A DNA stretch of 64,000 bases from Peromyscus leucopus (GCF_004664715.2 NC_051083.1:98547661-98611660); one strand, 5' to 3'; shown: positions 22,586 to 32,847, counted from the stretch's first letter. A program made the numbers and translations. The notes: generated by a model from the letters alone, not told the origin.

Positions 22586-23434
22586 ATGACTGTGGACATA
22601 CAGTACAGCTATAGCAGCATGGCCCCTTCTCTGTGCAGGGAGCGCTTCACCTTCAAGATCTCCCCAAAGCTGAGCAAGCCACTGAGACCTTGTATTCAGC
22701 TGGGCAGCAGGGATGAAGCCAGCGGAATGGTGGCCCCCGCAGTGCAGGAGAAGTTGAAGAAGCGGGTTTCCTTCGCTGACAATCAGGGGCTGGCCCTGAC
22801 AATGGTCAAAGTGTTCTCAGAATTTGATGACCCACTAGGTATTCCATTTAACATCACCGAGCTCCTAGACAACATCAAGAGTCTGAAAACAGCAGAGAGC
22901 GAGAGCTTTGTTTTGGATTTTCTGCAGCCTTCCGCAGATTACTTAGACTTCAGAAACCGACTTCAGACCAACCATGTCTGCCTTGAAAACCGTGTACTGA
23001 AGGACAAAGCCATCACAGGCACCGTGAACGTCCAGAACCTGGCATTCGAGAAGGCTGTGAAGATCAGAATGATGTTTGACACCTGGAAAAGCCTCACAGA
23101 CTTCCTTTGTCGGTATGTGAAGGACACTTATGCTGGTTCAGACAGGGACACGTTCTCCTTTGACATCAGCTTACCTGAGAAAATTCAGTCTTATGAAAGA
23201 ATGGAGTTTGCCGTGTGCTATGAGTGTAACGGCCAGGCATACTGGGACAGCAACAAAGGTAAAAATTACAGGATCATCCGGGCTGAACTCCAGTCCACTC
23301 AGGGAATTGAGCCGTACAATGGACTGGACTTGGGAATATCCTTTGACCAGTTTGGAAGCCCCCGGTGTTCCTACGGCCTATTCCCAGAGTGGCCAAGTTA
23401 CCTGGGATATGAAAAGCTGGGTCCCTACTACTAG
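22586..23434 (+). CDS. Ppp1r3b: Intact PPP1R3B-like frame: glycogen-targeting subunit of protein phosphatase 1 (retrocopy)
   Basis: The product of the parental gene, G-L, tethers PP1 catalytic subunit to glycogen, mainly in liver, and promotes glycogen synthase dephosphorylation. In this 282-residue frame I see the PP1-docking RVSF at residues 60-63, the CBM21 carbohydrate-binding region at about 123-231 with WDSNKGKNY at 220-228, and the C-terminal ...LGYEKLGPYY that in G-L binds phosphorylase a. The start at 22586 was chosen because MTVDIQYSYSSMAPSL aligns with the family N-terminus. It has G at -3. The frame stays open upstream to an ATG at 22472. Family members are usually about 284-285 residues. 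Two single-residue losses are suggested, one just before RVSF (EKLKKRVSF) and one near residue 241. Some substitutions in usually conserved CBM21 positions (for example DFLCRYVKD) hint at relaxed constraint. The sequence signatures make the homology near certain; expression and function are unknown. Confidence 0.9.
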   Translation: MTVDIQYSYSSMAPSLCRERFTFKISPKLSKPLRPCIQLGSRDEASGMVAPAVQEKLKKRVSFADNQGLALTMVKVFSEFDDPLGIPFNITELLDNIKSLKTAESESFVLDFLQPSADYLDFRNRLQTNHVCLENRVLKDKAITGTVNVQNLAFEKAVKIRMMFDTWKSLTDFLCRYVKDTYAGSDRDTFSFDISLPEKIQSYERMEFAVCYECNGQAYWDSNKGKNYRIIRAELQSTQGIEPYNGLDLGISFDQFGSPRCSYGLFPEWPSYLGYEKLGPYY

Positions 23435-23554
23435 TGACTGCAATTGACAGTCTGACTGATCAAGATGCAGTAGAGAATGCAAGACAAGACTTGTGGAGTT
23501 GAACTGTGATCAGGCATCATTTTTGAAAAGATAGGATCCTGTTCACCTTTTTTT

Positions 23555-23718
23555 TTTTTTTTTTTTTTTTGGTTTTTCGAGACAGGGTTTCTCTGTGTAG
23601 CTTTGCGCCTTTCCTGGAACTCGCTTTGGAGACCAGGTTGGCCTCGAACTCACAGAGATCCGCCTGCCTCTGCCTCCTGAGTGCTGGGATTAAAGGCGTG
23701 CACCACCACCGCCCGGCT
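23555..23718 (-). mobile_element. B1 SINE, antisense, in the retrocopy 3'UTR
   Basis: A T run is followed by the antisense B1 body (TTCGAGACAGGGTTTCTCTG ... GGGATTAAAGGCGTG) ending GCCCGGCT. CTGTTCACCTTTTTTT flanks it at 23539-23554 and 23719-23734. It closely matches its consensus, so it is young and postdates the retrocopy. Confidence 0.95.
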
Positions 23719-24856
23719 CTGTTCACCTTTTTTTGTAAACCAGCAAGACCAACGTGTTTCCATCACAGCTGGTTTCTTGCTCAGAGGATAACAGGTGTGC
23801 TGGGCCTCTGTGGCTTCCCGGTTGGCCACAAAAGAATGCACAGGATGGTGCCAGTATGGTCTGGGGAGGAGCCAAGCTGGCAAGAATGGAGGAAGCTGGC
23901 CTCTCCTCCAACCTTGCATGTCAAAAGTCAGTCACCCAGAAGCCACCAGTCTCCAGCTGTCTCCAGCCTTACCATTGACCTTGGGGTCCTGTCCCACCCA
24001 CGCTTTCCCACATGTTGCCTTCATTCCACACGACCTCAGAGCCACCTTTATCTCAGCTCTGTGACACACTGGCTTGATACCCTGTAGCTTCCAAAGAGGG
24101 ATGAAGGCAACCCCTTTCTGCGCAAGCTCATGCTCTGCATTTCCTTTTTTTCTCCCCCGCCGTCCAGCCAGTGATCTGGACAAGATAATCAAAGCAAAAT
24201 AAGTAGTTTTTGGCTGGGATAGTCATTTCCTTTCCCCTCTTTCTGATCTCTTCTTTATATTCCAACAGAGAGTAACACACCAGTTACTGGAAAGTCACTG
24301 TTCTCCATGTGGAGTCATGGGGTACAGCATGGTGGACAAGGTGGGACAGTCATAAGTTTTAGCTTTTCCTCTTGGCTTTTGGGAGTGCTTTCTAAGCACT
24401 CAGTTTCACCCCGAATTACCGGAAGACTCAAGGACTAGATCTATCTTCACTTGCCTGGCTGGCATGTGAGCTGCTTTAGTTATGGGAGAATTATAGCTCT
24501 CTTCTCTCGGACCATCCACTTCAATGCTGCATCTGAGACTTTCAAATGGCACGTCTGGCATACCCTGGAAGTCTCCACAGAATGCTTAGATTTGTCTGCA
24601 GTATACAGCCATATTTGGGATGCTTTACAAGCACCCAAGGGCATTGATTGGGAGCTTTTATTTATGGTGTGTATTGTAAAGGGGAGGGAAGAAAAATCTC
24701 ATTGAGTTTTTCTATGTTATTTTAAATGTTTGTTAACTCTGAGGTATCAGAGATGAAATTTTTTGGACTGCAGTGCATTATCAAGTGGTATTTTGAGACT
24801 CCTGGAACTGTTACTGTTGGATGGTCCCCAAGAACCTGTGATTTTCTCCTGGGCAA

Positions 24857-24862
24857 ATTAAA
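24857..24862 (+). promoter_or_regulatory. ATTAAA polyadenylation signal of the retrocopied transcript
   Basis: ATTAAA lies 16 bp before the poly(A) tract at 24879-24886, which is the normal spacing for 3' end formation. Confidence 0.8.
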
Positions 24863-24884
24863 ATTATAGGGAAATTTGAAAAAA

Positions 24885-24899
24885 AAGAATTCTGCTTTG
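24885..24899. repeat. Right target-site duplication of the PPP1R3B retrocopy
   Basis: A perfect match to 22163-22177. Confidence 0.95.
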
Positions 24900-25060
24900 T
24901 CCATATCCTTTTCACTTTTTGCTATAATTTGTTTTCTTAATAATAGCCATTTTGATCTTGGTATACAAATTTTTGTGATATTCCTACTCTTTTGTATCTC
25001 TTGAATGTTTATTTGAAGACAGCAAAAGAAGTCAAATTGGCTCGCTTTCTAGGTACCAAT
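24900..25060 (-). mobile_element. Continuation of the host L1, antisense
   Basis: CACTTTTTGCTATAATTTG and TTCTTAATAATAGCCATTTT follow, in L1 order, from the part ending at 22177. Confidence 0.65.
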
Positions 25061-26241
25061 AAATAAAACAAAAGTAACACTGAAAATCTTAGTTTGGCCC
25101 AGCTTGTCCCCCCGGGAAGTAGCGCTCATGTTCTTAGAAGAATATTCTATATTCCATCCATTATATTAACTTTAACTCCTCCCCCTTAAACTTGTTGAAA
25201 TATCCTCATTTTTATCCCATATTCTGCAATCATACTAGCTAGAGATTTAACTAATTTGTAAATGCAAATACTCCTGAAGAGGCTAGGGAAGAAGGGCAAG
25301 TATCATATTATTCATTCCTACCCTATTGTGATTAATTTACATTGGATTAATTTTATAATAATAGTGAGCAGCTGTTTTGAGATGAGTATATTATTTGATT
25401 AGAGGGCACTGGTGATTTGGGTAATCAGGTTGACAGAAAAGATTAGAAAAACCTAAGTGAAGTTCAGTACTTCCTAGAGCACTCAGCGTACAATATGAGA
25501 GCAAGGAGTCCCTGGTGCTGACTCCACAAAGGTCATTGAGAAACTGGAGAGGGGCAAATGAAAGCAGATAGGAAGCTATAAAGAAAAGTTGTTCTTATTT
25601 CACAGTTTGTCTCAATCCAACCCAATCACATCTGATGGTTAAGCCAGTATAGTGAAATGGAATCAAAGTATTAGGATTTTGTAGAGTTTGTGACATAGAT
25701 CCTTCTTGATTTTTGGTACATTGGTTATATCAGGGAGTGAAATACCCCTGGAAATAAAAGAATACTTGTCTTGATGCTGCATTTCTTCTCAGAGGTCATA
25801 CCTGTTGGATATTTTCTCTTCAAGGAGATTATGTAGCACTAGATACTTATATTAAATTTTTTCTAGTGCCAATAAGGCCTAGAGTCTAGGTAGAATAAGT
25901 ATTTCAAACACTTGATTTATTGTATGAGCACTTTGTATGCATAAATAGCAATTGAGTTAGTGATGTTTACAAGGACAATGCTTTCCTTTGTCTTTTTAGG
26001 TTCAGTATTTGAGGGTCTAAGTATTAAGATAACAATGAATTGATAAGAGAAAATATACACAATTTTCAATGATATTCATATTCATAGAATTTCACTCAAG
26101 GGAGTGCCAGAGATGGTAAACTCCTCTATTCCATAGTGGGTAGAAGGAAAGAATTATGAGGAGTAATTGTTAAGCAACCCATTTTACAGCCTTCATAAGG
26201 TAGGAAAAGTTAGATTTCCAGACACACCTGGGAAGACCTGG
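25061..26241. other. No gene seen
   Basis: AT-rich sequence with no recognised repeat. A short GC-rich patch (GTCCCCCCGGGAAGTAGCGC) near 25108-25127 is unexplained. Confidence 0.35.
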
Positions 26242-27018
26242 CTTTATTTTTTTAAATTGTCATTCATTTTACACACCAATCCAAGATCCCCCTCTTTCCT
26301 CCTCCCACCACCCCAGCCTCCTGCTCCCAACCCACCCCCCACTCCTCCCCACAAGAAGGCAAGGCCTCCCATGGGAGGCACATCCAGTAGAGGCAAGTCC
26401 CAGCCCTTCCCCCTGCCTCAAGGCTGAACGAAGTGTCCCACCATGGGAAGTGGGCTCCAAAAAGTCTGCTCATGCACCATGGATGAATTCTGACCCTACC
26501 GACAGGGGGCCTCCAAGCAGATCAGGCTATACAACTGTCTCTCCATGCAGAGGGCCTAGCCTAGTTCCATACAGGCTCCACAGCTGTTGATCCAACTTTC
26601 ATAAATTCCCACTAGTTTGGTTTGGTTGTCTCTGCAGGTTTCCCCATCATAATCCTGATGTACATGCTCAGAGAATCCCTCTTCTCTTTCTTTGACTGGA
26701 CACCTGGAGCTCTGCCTGGTGTTTGGCTGTGGATCTCTGCATCTGCTTCCACCAGTCACTGGAGAAAAGCTCTGTGGTGACTGTTAGGGTATTCGCCAAT
26801 GTGGTCACTGGGGTAAGCCAGTTCAGTTCAGGCATCCTCTCCATTATTTCTGGTAGTCCAAGTTGGGGTCATCCTTGGGGATTCCTGGGAACTCCCCTAG
26901 CACCCAGTTTCTCTCTATCCCCACGATGGCTCCCCTTATCATGGTATCTCTTTCATTGTTTTCCCACTCCATCCCTGTTCCAGCTCAATCATCCTGTGCC
27001 CTTATGTTCTCATCTCCT
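26242..27018 (-). mobile_element. L1 3'UTR fragment, antisense
   Basis: The layout is the same as the 3'UTR of the L1 at 8903-10244: a T run, a C-rich region, CAGAGGGCCTAGCCTAGTTC, GGCTGTGGATCTCTGCATCT and TTCCACCAGTCACTGGAGAA. It is truncated before ORF2. The three open frames here are compositional. Confidence 0.88.
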
Positions 27019-27244
27019 ATGAAAAAAATCAAAGAATGATGAGGCTTTGTGAGCTGTTTCCCACTCTATGATAGAATGTTGACATGCTCAATGTGAGTTC
27101 TAGAGTGCAATGGCTATAACATGTCCAGAAGACAGTGTTCCCCAATACTCTACCCCTCTCTCCTGCTCTTTCTTTCTTTTTACTTCATTCTTCATTTTCT
27201 CTTGAGCCTTGAGGAATTGATGTAGATATTCCATTTAAATATAC

Positions 27245-27731
27245 TGTGGTGATATTGTGTTCCCCCTAAATATTGTGCACCCTAATAAACTTACCTGGGG
27301 TCAGAGAACAGAACAGCCACTAGATATAGAAGCCAGAAAATGGTGGCATACACACCTTTAATCCTAGCATTCCAAAGGCAGAGCTCCATCTGGATCTCTT
27401 TGAGTTCAAAGCCACACTGGAAACAGCCAGGCATAGTGACACATGCCTTTTATCCCAGGAAATGATGGCAGGAAGCAGAAAGGTATATAAGGCATGAGGA
27501 CCAGGAACTAGAGTTCTGGTTAAGCTTTTAGGCTTTTGAGCAGCAGTTCAGCTGAGATCCATTTGAGTGAGGACTCAGAGGCTTCCAATCTGAGGAAACA
27601 GAATCAGCTGAGAAGTTGGTGAGGCAAGGTTAGCTGTGGCTGGTACTGTTTCTCTGATCTTTCAGAATTCACTCTAATACCTGACTCCAGGTTTGTTTTT
27701 ATTAATAAGACCTTTTAAGATTCATGCTACA
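27245..27731 (+). mobile_element. Solo LTR, copy C of the three-copy ~480-bp family (sense)
   Basis: TGTGGTGATATTGTG starts it and ...GATTCATGCTACA ends it. Inside are CTAATAAAC near 27281, a B1-like segment at about 27331-27424, a second B1 head at about 27426-27473, TATATAAGG at 27484-27492 and ATTAATAAGACC near 27710. The flanking hexamers ATATAC and ACCTAC match at only 4 of 6, so this copy is older or mutated at the junction. Confidence 0.82.
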
Positions 27732-27849
27732 ACCTACATGTTCAATAGTCGCTTGTTCACAGTATTTTGAACAATTATGGTATTTTGTAGTAACTAACAA
27801 AGCAGTATTTTGTGGATACATAAATATTTAGAAGGCATTTTGGTAGGTA

Positions 27850-28446
27850 TATTATGTTCACTTAGCAAAACAATAACTCCCCCAGTAGGGCCTATGACCT
27901 CCCCAGCCATGAGTTTTTGATCAGGTTTACAATACTGGATGTCAATTTCCTTCTGTGGAGTGGAACTCTAATCAGGAAGCAGTTGGTTACCCCGTACCAG
28001 ACATGTCACTATTGGACCAGTGGGCAAATCTTGATTTAAAAGTGGGCAAAGTCGCATGCAAAGTCCACAGGTGAGTAAGACTTTTGTGATTCTATCCCTA
28101 CCCTGAGCAGCCTGAATGATCCAGCACTAAGAAATGCAGCCAGTAGGAAGAAGTTTCCAACTCTATTGAAGTTTGATTTCTCTATGTCCTGCAACCAAAG
28201 TGTGTGGTGTCTTCAGAATAGGGTACTATCACCTAGTAACTAGTACTACCATTATCAACCACTACTATTGAAGATCACCAACAGCCATGCCAATAGATGA
28301 TATTGTTTTGTTACCTCACTGGTCAACATTTCATAGAAAGATATTCCACCCCCAGCACTGGGATTTTTCTTTATCTTCTAGCTTCTGGGAATGGGTTTAT
28401 CCACCAATGTAGGATACTGTCACTCAAGTTTGTTCAAAACTTTATT
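27850..28446 (-). mobile_element. Lx-type L1 3'UTR, antisense (left part)
   Basis: The text matches rodent Lx 3'UTR order (GATCAGGTTTACAATACTGG, CAGCCTGAATGATCCAGCAC, GTGTGGTGTCTTCAGAATAG). It is interrupted by the younger L1 at 28462-28648 and continues at 28664. Confidence 0.6.
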
Positions 28447-28461
28447 TTGAATTAGCTTATT

Positions 28462-28648
28462 TTTTTATTTTATTTTACAATACTATTCAGTTCTACATAA
28501 CAGCCACAGATTCCCTTGTTCTCCCCTTTCCTGCCCCCCTCCCCTTCCCCCCAGCCCACTCCCCATTCCCACCTTCTCCAGGTCAAGGTCTCCCCTGAGG
28601 ACTGAGATCGACCTGATAGAGTCAGTCCAGGCAGGTCCAGTCCCCTCC
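28462..28648 (-). mobile_element. Short 5'-truncated L1 3' end, antisense
   Basis: An A-tail in reverse (TTTTTTATTTTATTTTAC) and a C-rich 3'UTR match the reverse complement of the L1 end at 38541-38683. A perfect 15-bp duplication TTGAATTAGCTTATT flanks it at 28447-28461 and 28649-28663. Confidence 0.93.
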
Positions 28649-28663
28649 TTGAATTAGCTTATT

Positions 28664-29290
28664 AAGTATTGAGTTTCCTTATGTCTTTTTCATGCATACT
28701 TAGTTTTAGTTGACCCCTTTTCACCATCTTCCAACCCATAATCTTCATTTTACTTTCATATTACATCCATTCTACTATTCTCCTCAATTCCCTTCATGTC
28801 TCTTTCCCCCCTTTTATGGACTCTTTTCCTAGTTTATTGGACTCTCCACACACTAATTTCCACATAAATACACATATGTAAGACCAGGAGGTAGGATAGT
28901 ATAAGAAAAAACATGGAGTGTTTGTCTTTTTGAGTCTAGGTTTTTATTTATTTATATTTTTTTCAATGAAATATCTTTCAGATGCACTCATTTCCAAGAA
29001 ATTTCATGATTTACTTTTTTAAATTATGGTTGAATAAAATTCCATTGTGTCACATTTTCATTATTCATTCATCTGTTACACATCTAGGTTGATTCTGTTT
29101 CCTGGATATTGTGAATAGAGTAGCAATGAACATGGATGTATAAATATCTTTGTGATTGTATATAGAGTTCTTTGGTTATGTGTTCAGGATTGATGTACTA
29201 GGTCATAATGTGGATCTATTTTTTTCATTTTTTGAGAAGTTGTCACATTGATGTATATAGTGGCCTTAGGGGCTACTAGACCCAAAATAT
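28664..29290 (-). mobile_element. Lx-type L1 ORF2 end, antisense (right part)
   Basis: TAAAATTCCATTGTGTCACA, CATCTAGGTTGATTCTG and GAACATGGATGTATAAATAT are antisense ORF2-end phrases continuing the element from 27850-28446. Confidence 0.7.
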
Positions 29291-29819
29291 TTATATTGAA
29301 GGCATCCATTTTCTCATTTTTTCACTAATTTTTGCTTTCTCTTTTTTCTCTATTGATATGCCTTGCTTCTGCTTCCATTTTATATGTCACAATCTAAATT
29401 ATAGGTGACATAATTAATGTATAATCATAATAATATAGACGAAGAAAGCTTTATTTGACAAAGAAAGAGCATTGGTAAAAATATTTTTCCCTGTTGTTTC
29501 TAGTGTTCTTACACTGAAGAGAAAAAGAACTTCTTAATTAGATTGTCTTAGTCTAGTTTGGCCATTTTTGATTTTTTATTATCTTTTTTTCTAAGTAAAT
29601 TACCACCATTATTTTTGAAAGTGATTCCCTGAGTACACGTATCTTTTGCTATTGTTTAGCACTGTTTTAAAAGAAACAATGAAATGTTTTGTTATCAAGT
29701 GCTTATACAATAAACTAAATTCACTATCTGTCTTTGTTTTCTGATCACAGTAGTAGCAATGACTAATTTGACTTCTCTATTCATGTAAAAAAGATAGCCA
29801 AGTAAATTTCCTTAGTTTT
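29291..29819. other. No gene seen
   Basis: AT-rich unassigned sequence. Confidence 0.35.
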
Positions 29820-30260
29820 AAAAATATTTTAATTATGACATATCTCCCTTCCCTTTCTTCCCTCCAAACTCTCCCATATACTCTCCAATCTTCTTCAAAT
29901 TCATGCCTCTTTTGAAATTGCTATTACATGCATATATGTACAGGCATATAAATATAATTATAACCTGTCAAGTCTGTATAATGCTACCTGTATATATGTT
30001 TTCAGGGCTGAACATTTGGCATTGCACAACCAGTTTCCCTGGGGAAAGCCACCTCGCCTGGTCCAGCTTATATAATTGCCTATAATTCTTTTTGTAGGGT
30101 GGAGGCCTCATGGGCTTTTCTCTGTCCACTTTGGCATGACTATTGGTGTTGTCCTTGCTCAACTCCTTCGTTTTTCTCTTTTGCAGAAGATGACTCAAGT
30201 CGATCATGTTTTGAATCCTAGATGGTTTTATTTAATCAGCATAGTTTTCTCTCCTCTTGT
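29820..30260 (-). mobile_element. Lx-type L1 3'UTR, antisense
   Basis: It is homologous, in reverse orientation, to 36010-36500: ATTGCACAACCAGTTTCCCT and TGACTATTGGTGTTGTCCTT pair with the corresponding sense phrases there. Confidence 0.62.
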
Positions 30261-30319
30261 TTTGCTGTGAGCAGGCAGCAAATGAGGTTCTCTAGGTCCA
30301 AGTTCTCCTGTTGTCTGTG

Positions 30320-30468
30320 CACCACATGCATGTCTGGTGCTCTCAGAAGTCAGAAGAGGGGATCCCCTAGAACTGGAGTTACAGTTGGTTGTGAGCCACC
30401 ATGTGAGTGCTAGGAACCAAACCCAGGTCCTCTGGAAGAGCATCTAGGGATGTCTCTCCAGCTGCTAA
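30320..30468 (-). mobile_element. B3/B2-class SINE, antisense
   Basis: AGAACTGGAGTTACAGTTGG, TTGTGAGCCACCATGTGAGT, CCCAGGTCCTCTGGAAGAGC and GTCTCTCCAGCTGC are standard antisense B3 phrases. Confidence 0.88.
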
Positions 30469-30643
30469 AAACATTTTTCTATTTAGTGTTTTCTTTTATA
30501 ATAAATTTCAAGTACTTTTATATTCTCACTTTTGTTAAATTGTAACAGCTTATGTTAATTCTAAGATTAATTTAAATAAATATTTAAATGATGATTAAAT
30601 ATTTGAATGATGATTTTCAGAACATTTAATCTTAGGAATTTTT

Positions 30644-30796
30644 GTTTGTTTTTCAAGAGACAGGATTTCTTTGTGTAACAGTCCTGGCTGTCCTGTAACT
30701 TGCTCTGTAGACCAGGCTGGCCTCAAACTCACAGAGATTTGCCTGCATTTTCCTCCAGAGTGCTGGGATTAAAGGTGTGCATTACTACTGCCTGGC
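30644..30796 (-). mobile_element. B1 SINE, antisense
   Basis: The body runs from GTTTTTCAAGAGACAGGATT to ATTACTACTGCCTGGC. The flanks AATCTTAGGAATTTTT (30628-30643) and AATCTTAGGAGCTTTT (30797-30812) match at 14 of 16. It has the TCCTGGCTGTCCTG B1 subtype, unlike the GCTTTGCGCC subtype at 31811. Confidence 0.92.
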
Positions 30797-30812
30797 AATC
30801 TTAGGAGCTTTT

Positions 30813-31780
30813 TAAACTCTTAAAATTCTTGAGGACTGGATTTCTGGTTAGGTATGTTACGTCTGTCAGTTCTTCCATAATTTAGTTTTAAACTGATAAA
30901 CCAATACAATACATATTTATATAAACATTTGGTTAAATGAAAATATGTATATTAATATACATGGAAAATGACTACCTTTTTTGAAGCTAAAAAATTAATT
31001 TAGGGAAAATGAGTCAAGACAGAAAGACAAGGAAAATCAAGAGAACACGAGACAGGAAAAGAGCCTTTCACTCCTCCAGATCTGGTTTAAGTCTTTTCCT
31101 GGCTGAGAGTCAAGAATTTCAATGCAGCTGACCAAACCACCTGGGAAGAAGTGTATTTGCTTTTCTGAGAAAAACAACCTCAGAGTCAAGATTGTGAGCT
31201 GTGTTTACAGTTAAAACATATAATTTGACCTCCGTGTAATCTATGTGGAGTGAGAATTTCTTTGACTTTTTAAAAACTATGTTTTTATCCTCTCAACACT
31301 TTTCTTATCTGTAAACTCATACTTAAGTTCTTCATAAACTACCATATTGTCTCACTTATAAAAGGAAAATTCTTTAGATAAAATGAAGTATTCCAAAACA
31401 TTTTACTTAATCCTTTAAGCCTAGATATAAGTTGTATCTTTTCAACAATCTTTGATATATATTTATGTACATGTATACATATATTTGTTTATATATATCA
31501 TATATAGCACTTAGACACATGCCTATCTTAATGCTCACTTTGATTTTTATCTCTGAGTGTATACTTTGCTTAATAAACCTTGACTTTGCTTCATACTAAC
31601 ATGTCCTACAGTTCTTTTATGTGGCATAAGTTAAGATTCCAGCTGCACCGTGTAGGGTTTTTGAGAAAACTTTCAGTCTGCATAGCTGGCAGTGTTTAGT
31701 TGTATCTTTCTTTACTGTGGACAGGAAGAATATTAAGAATTTTGCTACTTTATACTTTTAAAAATTCTCTATAATATTGC
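30813..31780. other. No gene seen
   Basis: AT-rich unassigned sequence. Confidence 0.35.
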
Positions 31781-31799
31781 TTTTTAATTTTTTTTTCTT

Positions 31800-31956
31800 T
31801 TTTTTTTTTGGTTTTTCGAGACAGGGTTTCTCTGCGTAGCTTTGCGCCTTTCCTGGAGCTCACTTGGTAGCCCAGGCTGGCCTCGAACTCACAGAGATCC
31901 ACCTGGCTCTGCCTCCCGAGTGCTGGGATTAAAGGCGTGCGCCACCACCGCCCAGC
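31800..31956 (-). mobile_element. B1 SINE, antisense, young
   Basis: A near-consensus antisense B1 (TTCGAGACAGGGTTTCTCTG, GCTTTGCGCCTTTCCTGG, GGGATTAAAGGCGTGCGCC). TTAATTTTTT with CTTTT recurs on both sides as the target duplication. Confidence 0.94.
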
Positions 31957-31969
31957 TTAATTTTTTCTT

Positions 31970-32230
31970 TTTATTAAAAATAGATTATTTTTCTCATACA
32001 ATAGATAATGATTATAGTTTCCCCTCCCTCTACTTCCAGTTCCTCCCCACCTCCCATCCCATCCAGATCCACTTCCTTTCTGTTTCTCAATAGAAAAGAA
32101 CAGGCCTATAAGAGATAACAGCCAAACATGACAATAAAGTATACTAACATAAAGCAAAAAAACATCAAATTGATGCTGGACAAGGCAACCCAACAGAAGG
32201 AAAAGAGCCCCAGGGGGAGGCACAGCTTCT
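31970..32230 (-). mobile_element. L1 3'UTR remnant, antisense
   Basis: TTTCTCAATAGAAAAGAACA, GGCCTATAAGAGATAACAGC and AACATGACAATAAAGTATAC are typical of the antisense rodent L1 3'UTR. Confidence 0.6.
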
Positions 32231-32284
32231 TAATTGACTAAAAATTATATAGCCTTTGAAAGTTCCATCATACTTATATAGCAT

Positions 32285-32285
32285 A

Positions 32286-32316
<31 letters not shown>

Positions 32317-32319
32317 TAA
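32285..32319 (+). repeat. (ATA)n/(GATA) microsatellite
   Basis: Tandem AATAAT and GATAAT units. Confidence 0.9.
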
Positions 32320-32349
32320 ATGCTAAATAATGCCATCATAATTTATGAA

Positions 32350-32494
32350 AGTTTTTTAAACAAGGCCTCACTGTGTAGCTCTAGCTGTCCAGAAACTCAC
32401 TAGGTAGGACCACTATGCAGCTTTGAACTCATAGAGATTCACCTGCCTCTGCCTTCTGAGATTGAAGATGTGTACCACTATCCCTGCTTAATTT
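32350..32494 (-). mobile_element. B1 SINE, antisense, older
   Basis: AAACAAGGCCTCACTGTGTA, GCTCTAGCTGTCCAGAAACT and GAGATTCACCTGCCTCTGCC are antisense B1 phrases with moderate divergence. Confidence 0.82.
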
Positions 32495-32519
32495 TCTTTA
32501 CCTCAGAGATACCCTAGCA

Positions 32520-32847
32520 AGGTTTGAATAGGAATGTCCTCAATAAGCTCATATGTTTGAATATTAAGTTTCCAGTTGGAGGAACAGTGTAGGACAGATT
32601 AGGAGATGTGGCCTTGTTAGAGGAGGTTTGTCACTGGGGCCCACGGTCTTCCCAATTACCCTTCTTGGCCTTGTGGTTGTGTCTCAAAATCTGAGCTCTC
32701 AGTTACTGCCCCAGTGTCATGCCTGTCTGCTGCCAAGATGGTCCTGAACTCACCCTCTGAAACTGTAAGCCCAAAGTAAAATATTACCCTGTATAAGTTG
32801 TCTTGTTATGGTGTCTTATCCCAGCAACAGAAAAGTAATTAAGACAG
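32520..32847 (+). mobile_element. Solo MaLR LTR (ORR1-like)
   Basis: GGAGATGTGGCCTTGTTAGA, GGAGGTTTGTCACTGG, CTCACCCTCTGAAACTGTAA and GGTGTCTTATCCCAGCAACA follow ORR1-type LTR order and end AATTAAGACAG. It shares its 3' end pattern with 16080-16230. Confidence 0.72.

Larger units (their letters stand above)
22178..24884 (+). pseudogene. PPP1R3B retrocopy (whole L1-mobilised transcript copy)
   Basis: This 2.7-kb unit has the structure of a reverse-transcribed mRNA: about 408 nt of 5' leader, a 282-codon frame, a long 3'UTR, ATTAAA at 24857-24862 and a poly(A) at 24879-24886, all bracketed by a perfect 15-bp duplication. It lies inside an antisense L1 that continues on both sides, which gives the empty-site context. 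A B1 (23555-23718) landed later in the 3'UTR. The parental PPP1R3B coding region is itself in a single exon, so absence of introns in the CDS is not the proof. The duplication, poly(A) and host L1 are. Whether it is transcribed cannot be seen. No upstream CpG-rich promoter is obvious. Confidence 0.92.

Noticed and set aside
22472..23434. The PPP1R3B frame as the parental, functional locus
   Set aside because: A 15-bp duplication, poly(A) and an L1 resuming on the far side show retroposition. The single-exon CDS of the parental gene cannot distinguish the two by itself.
23569..24192. Frames up to 172 codons within the retrocopy 3'UTR
   Set aside because: They start inside the B1 or in 3'UTR sequence and have no domain.
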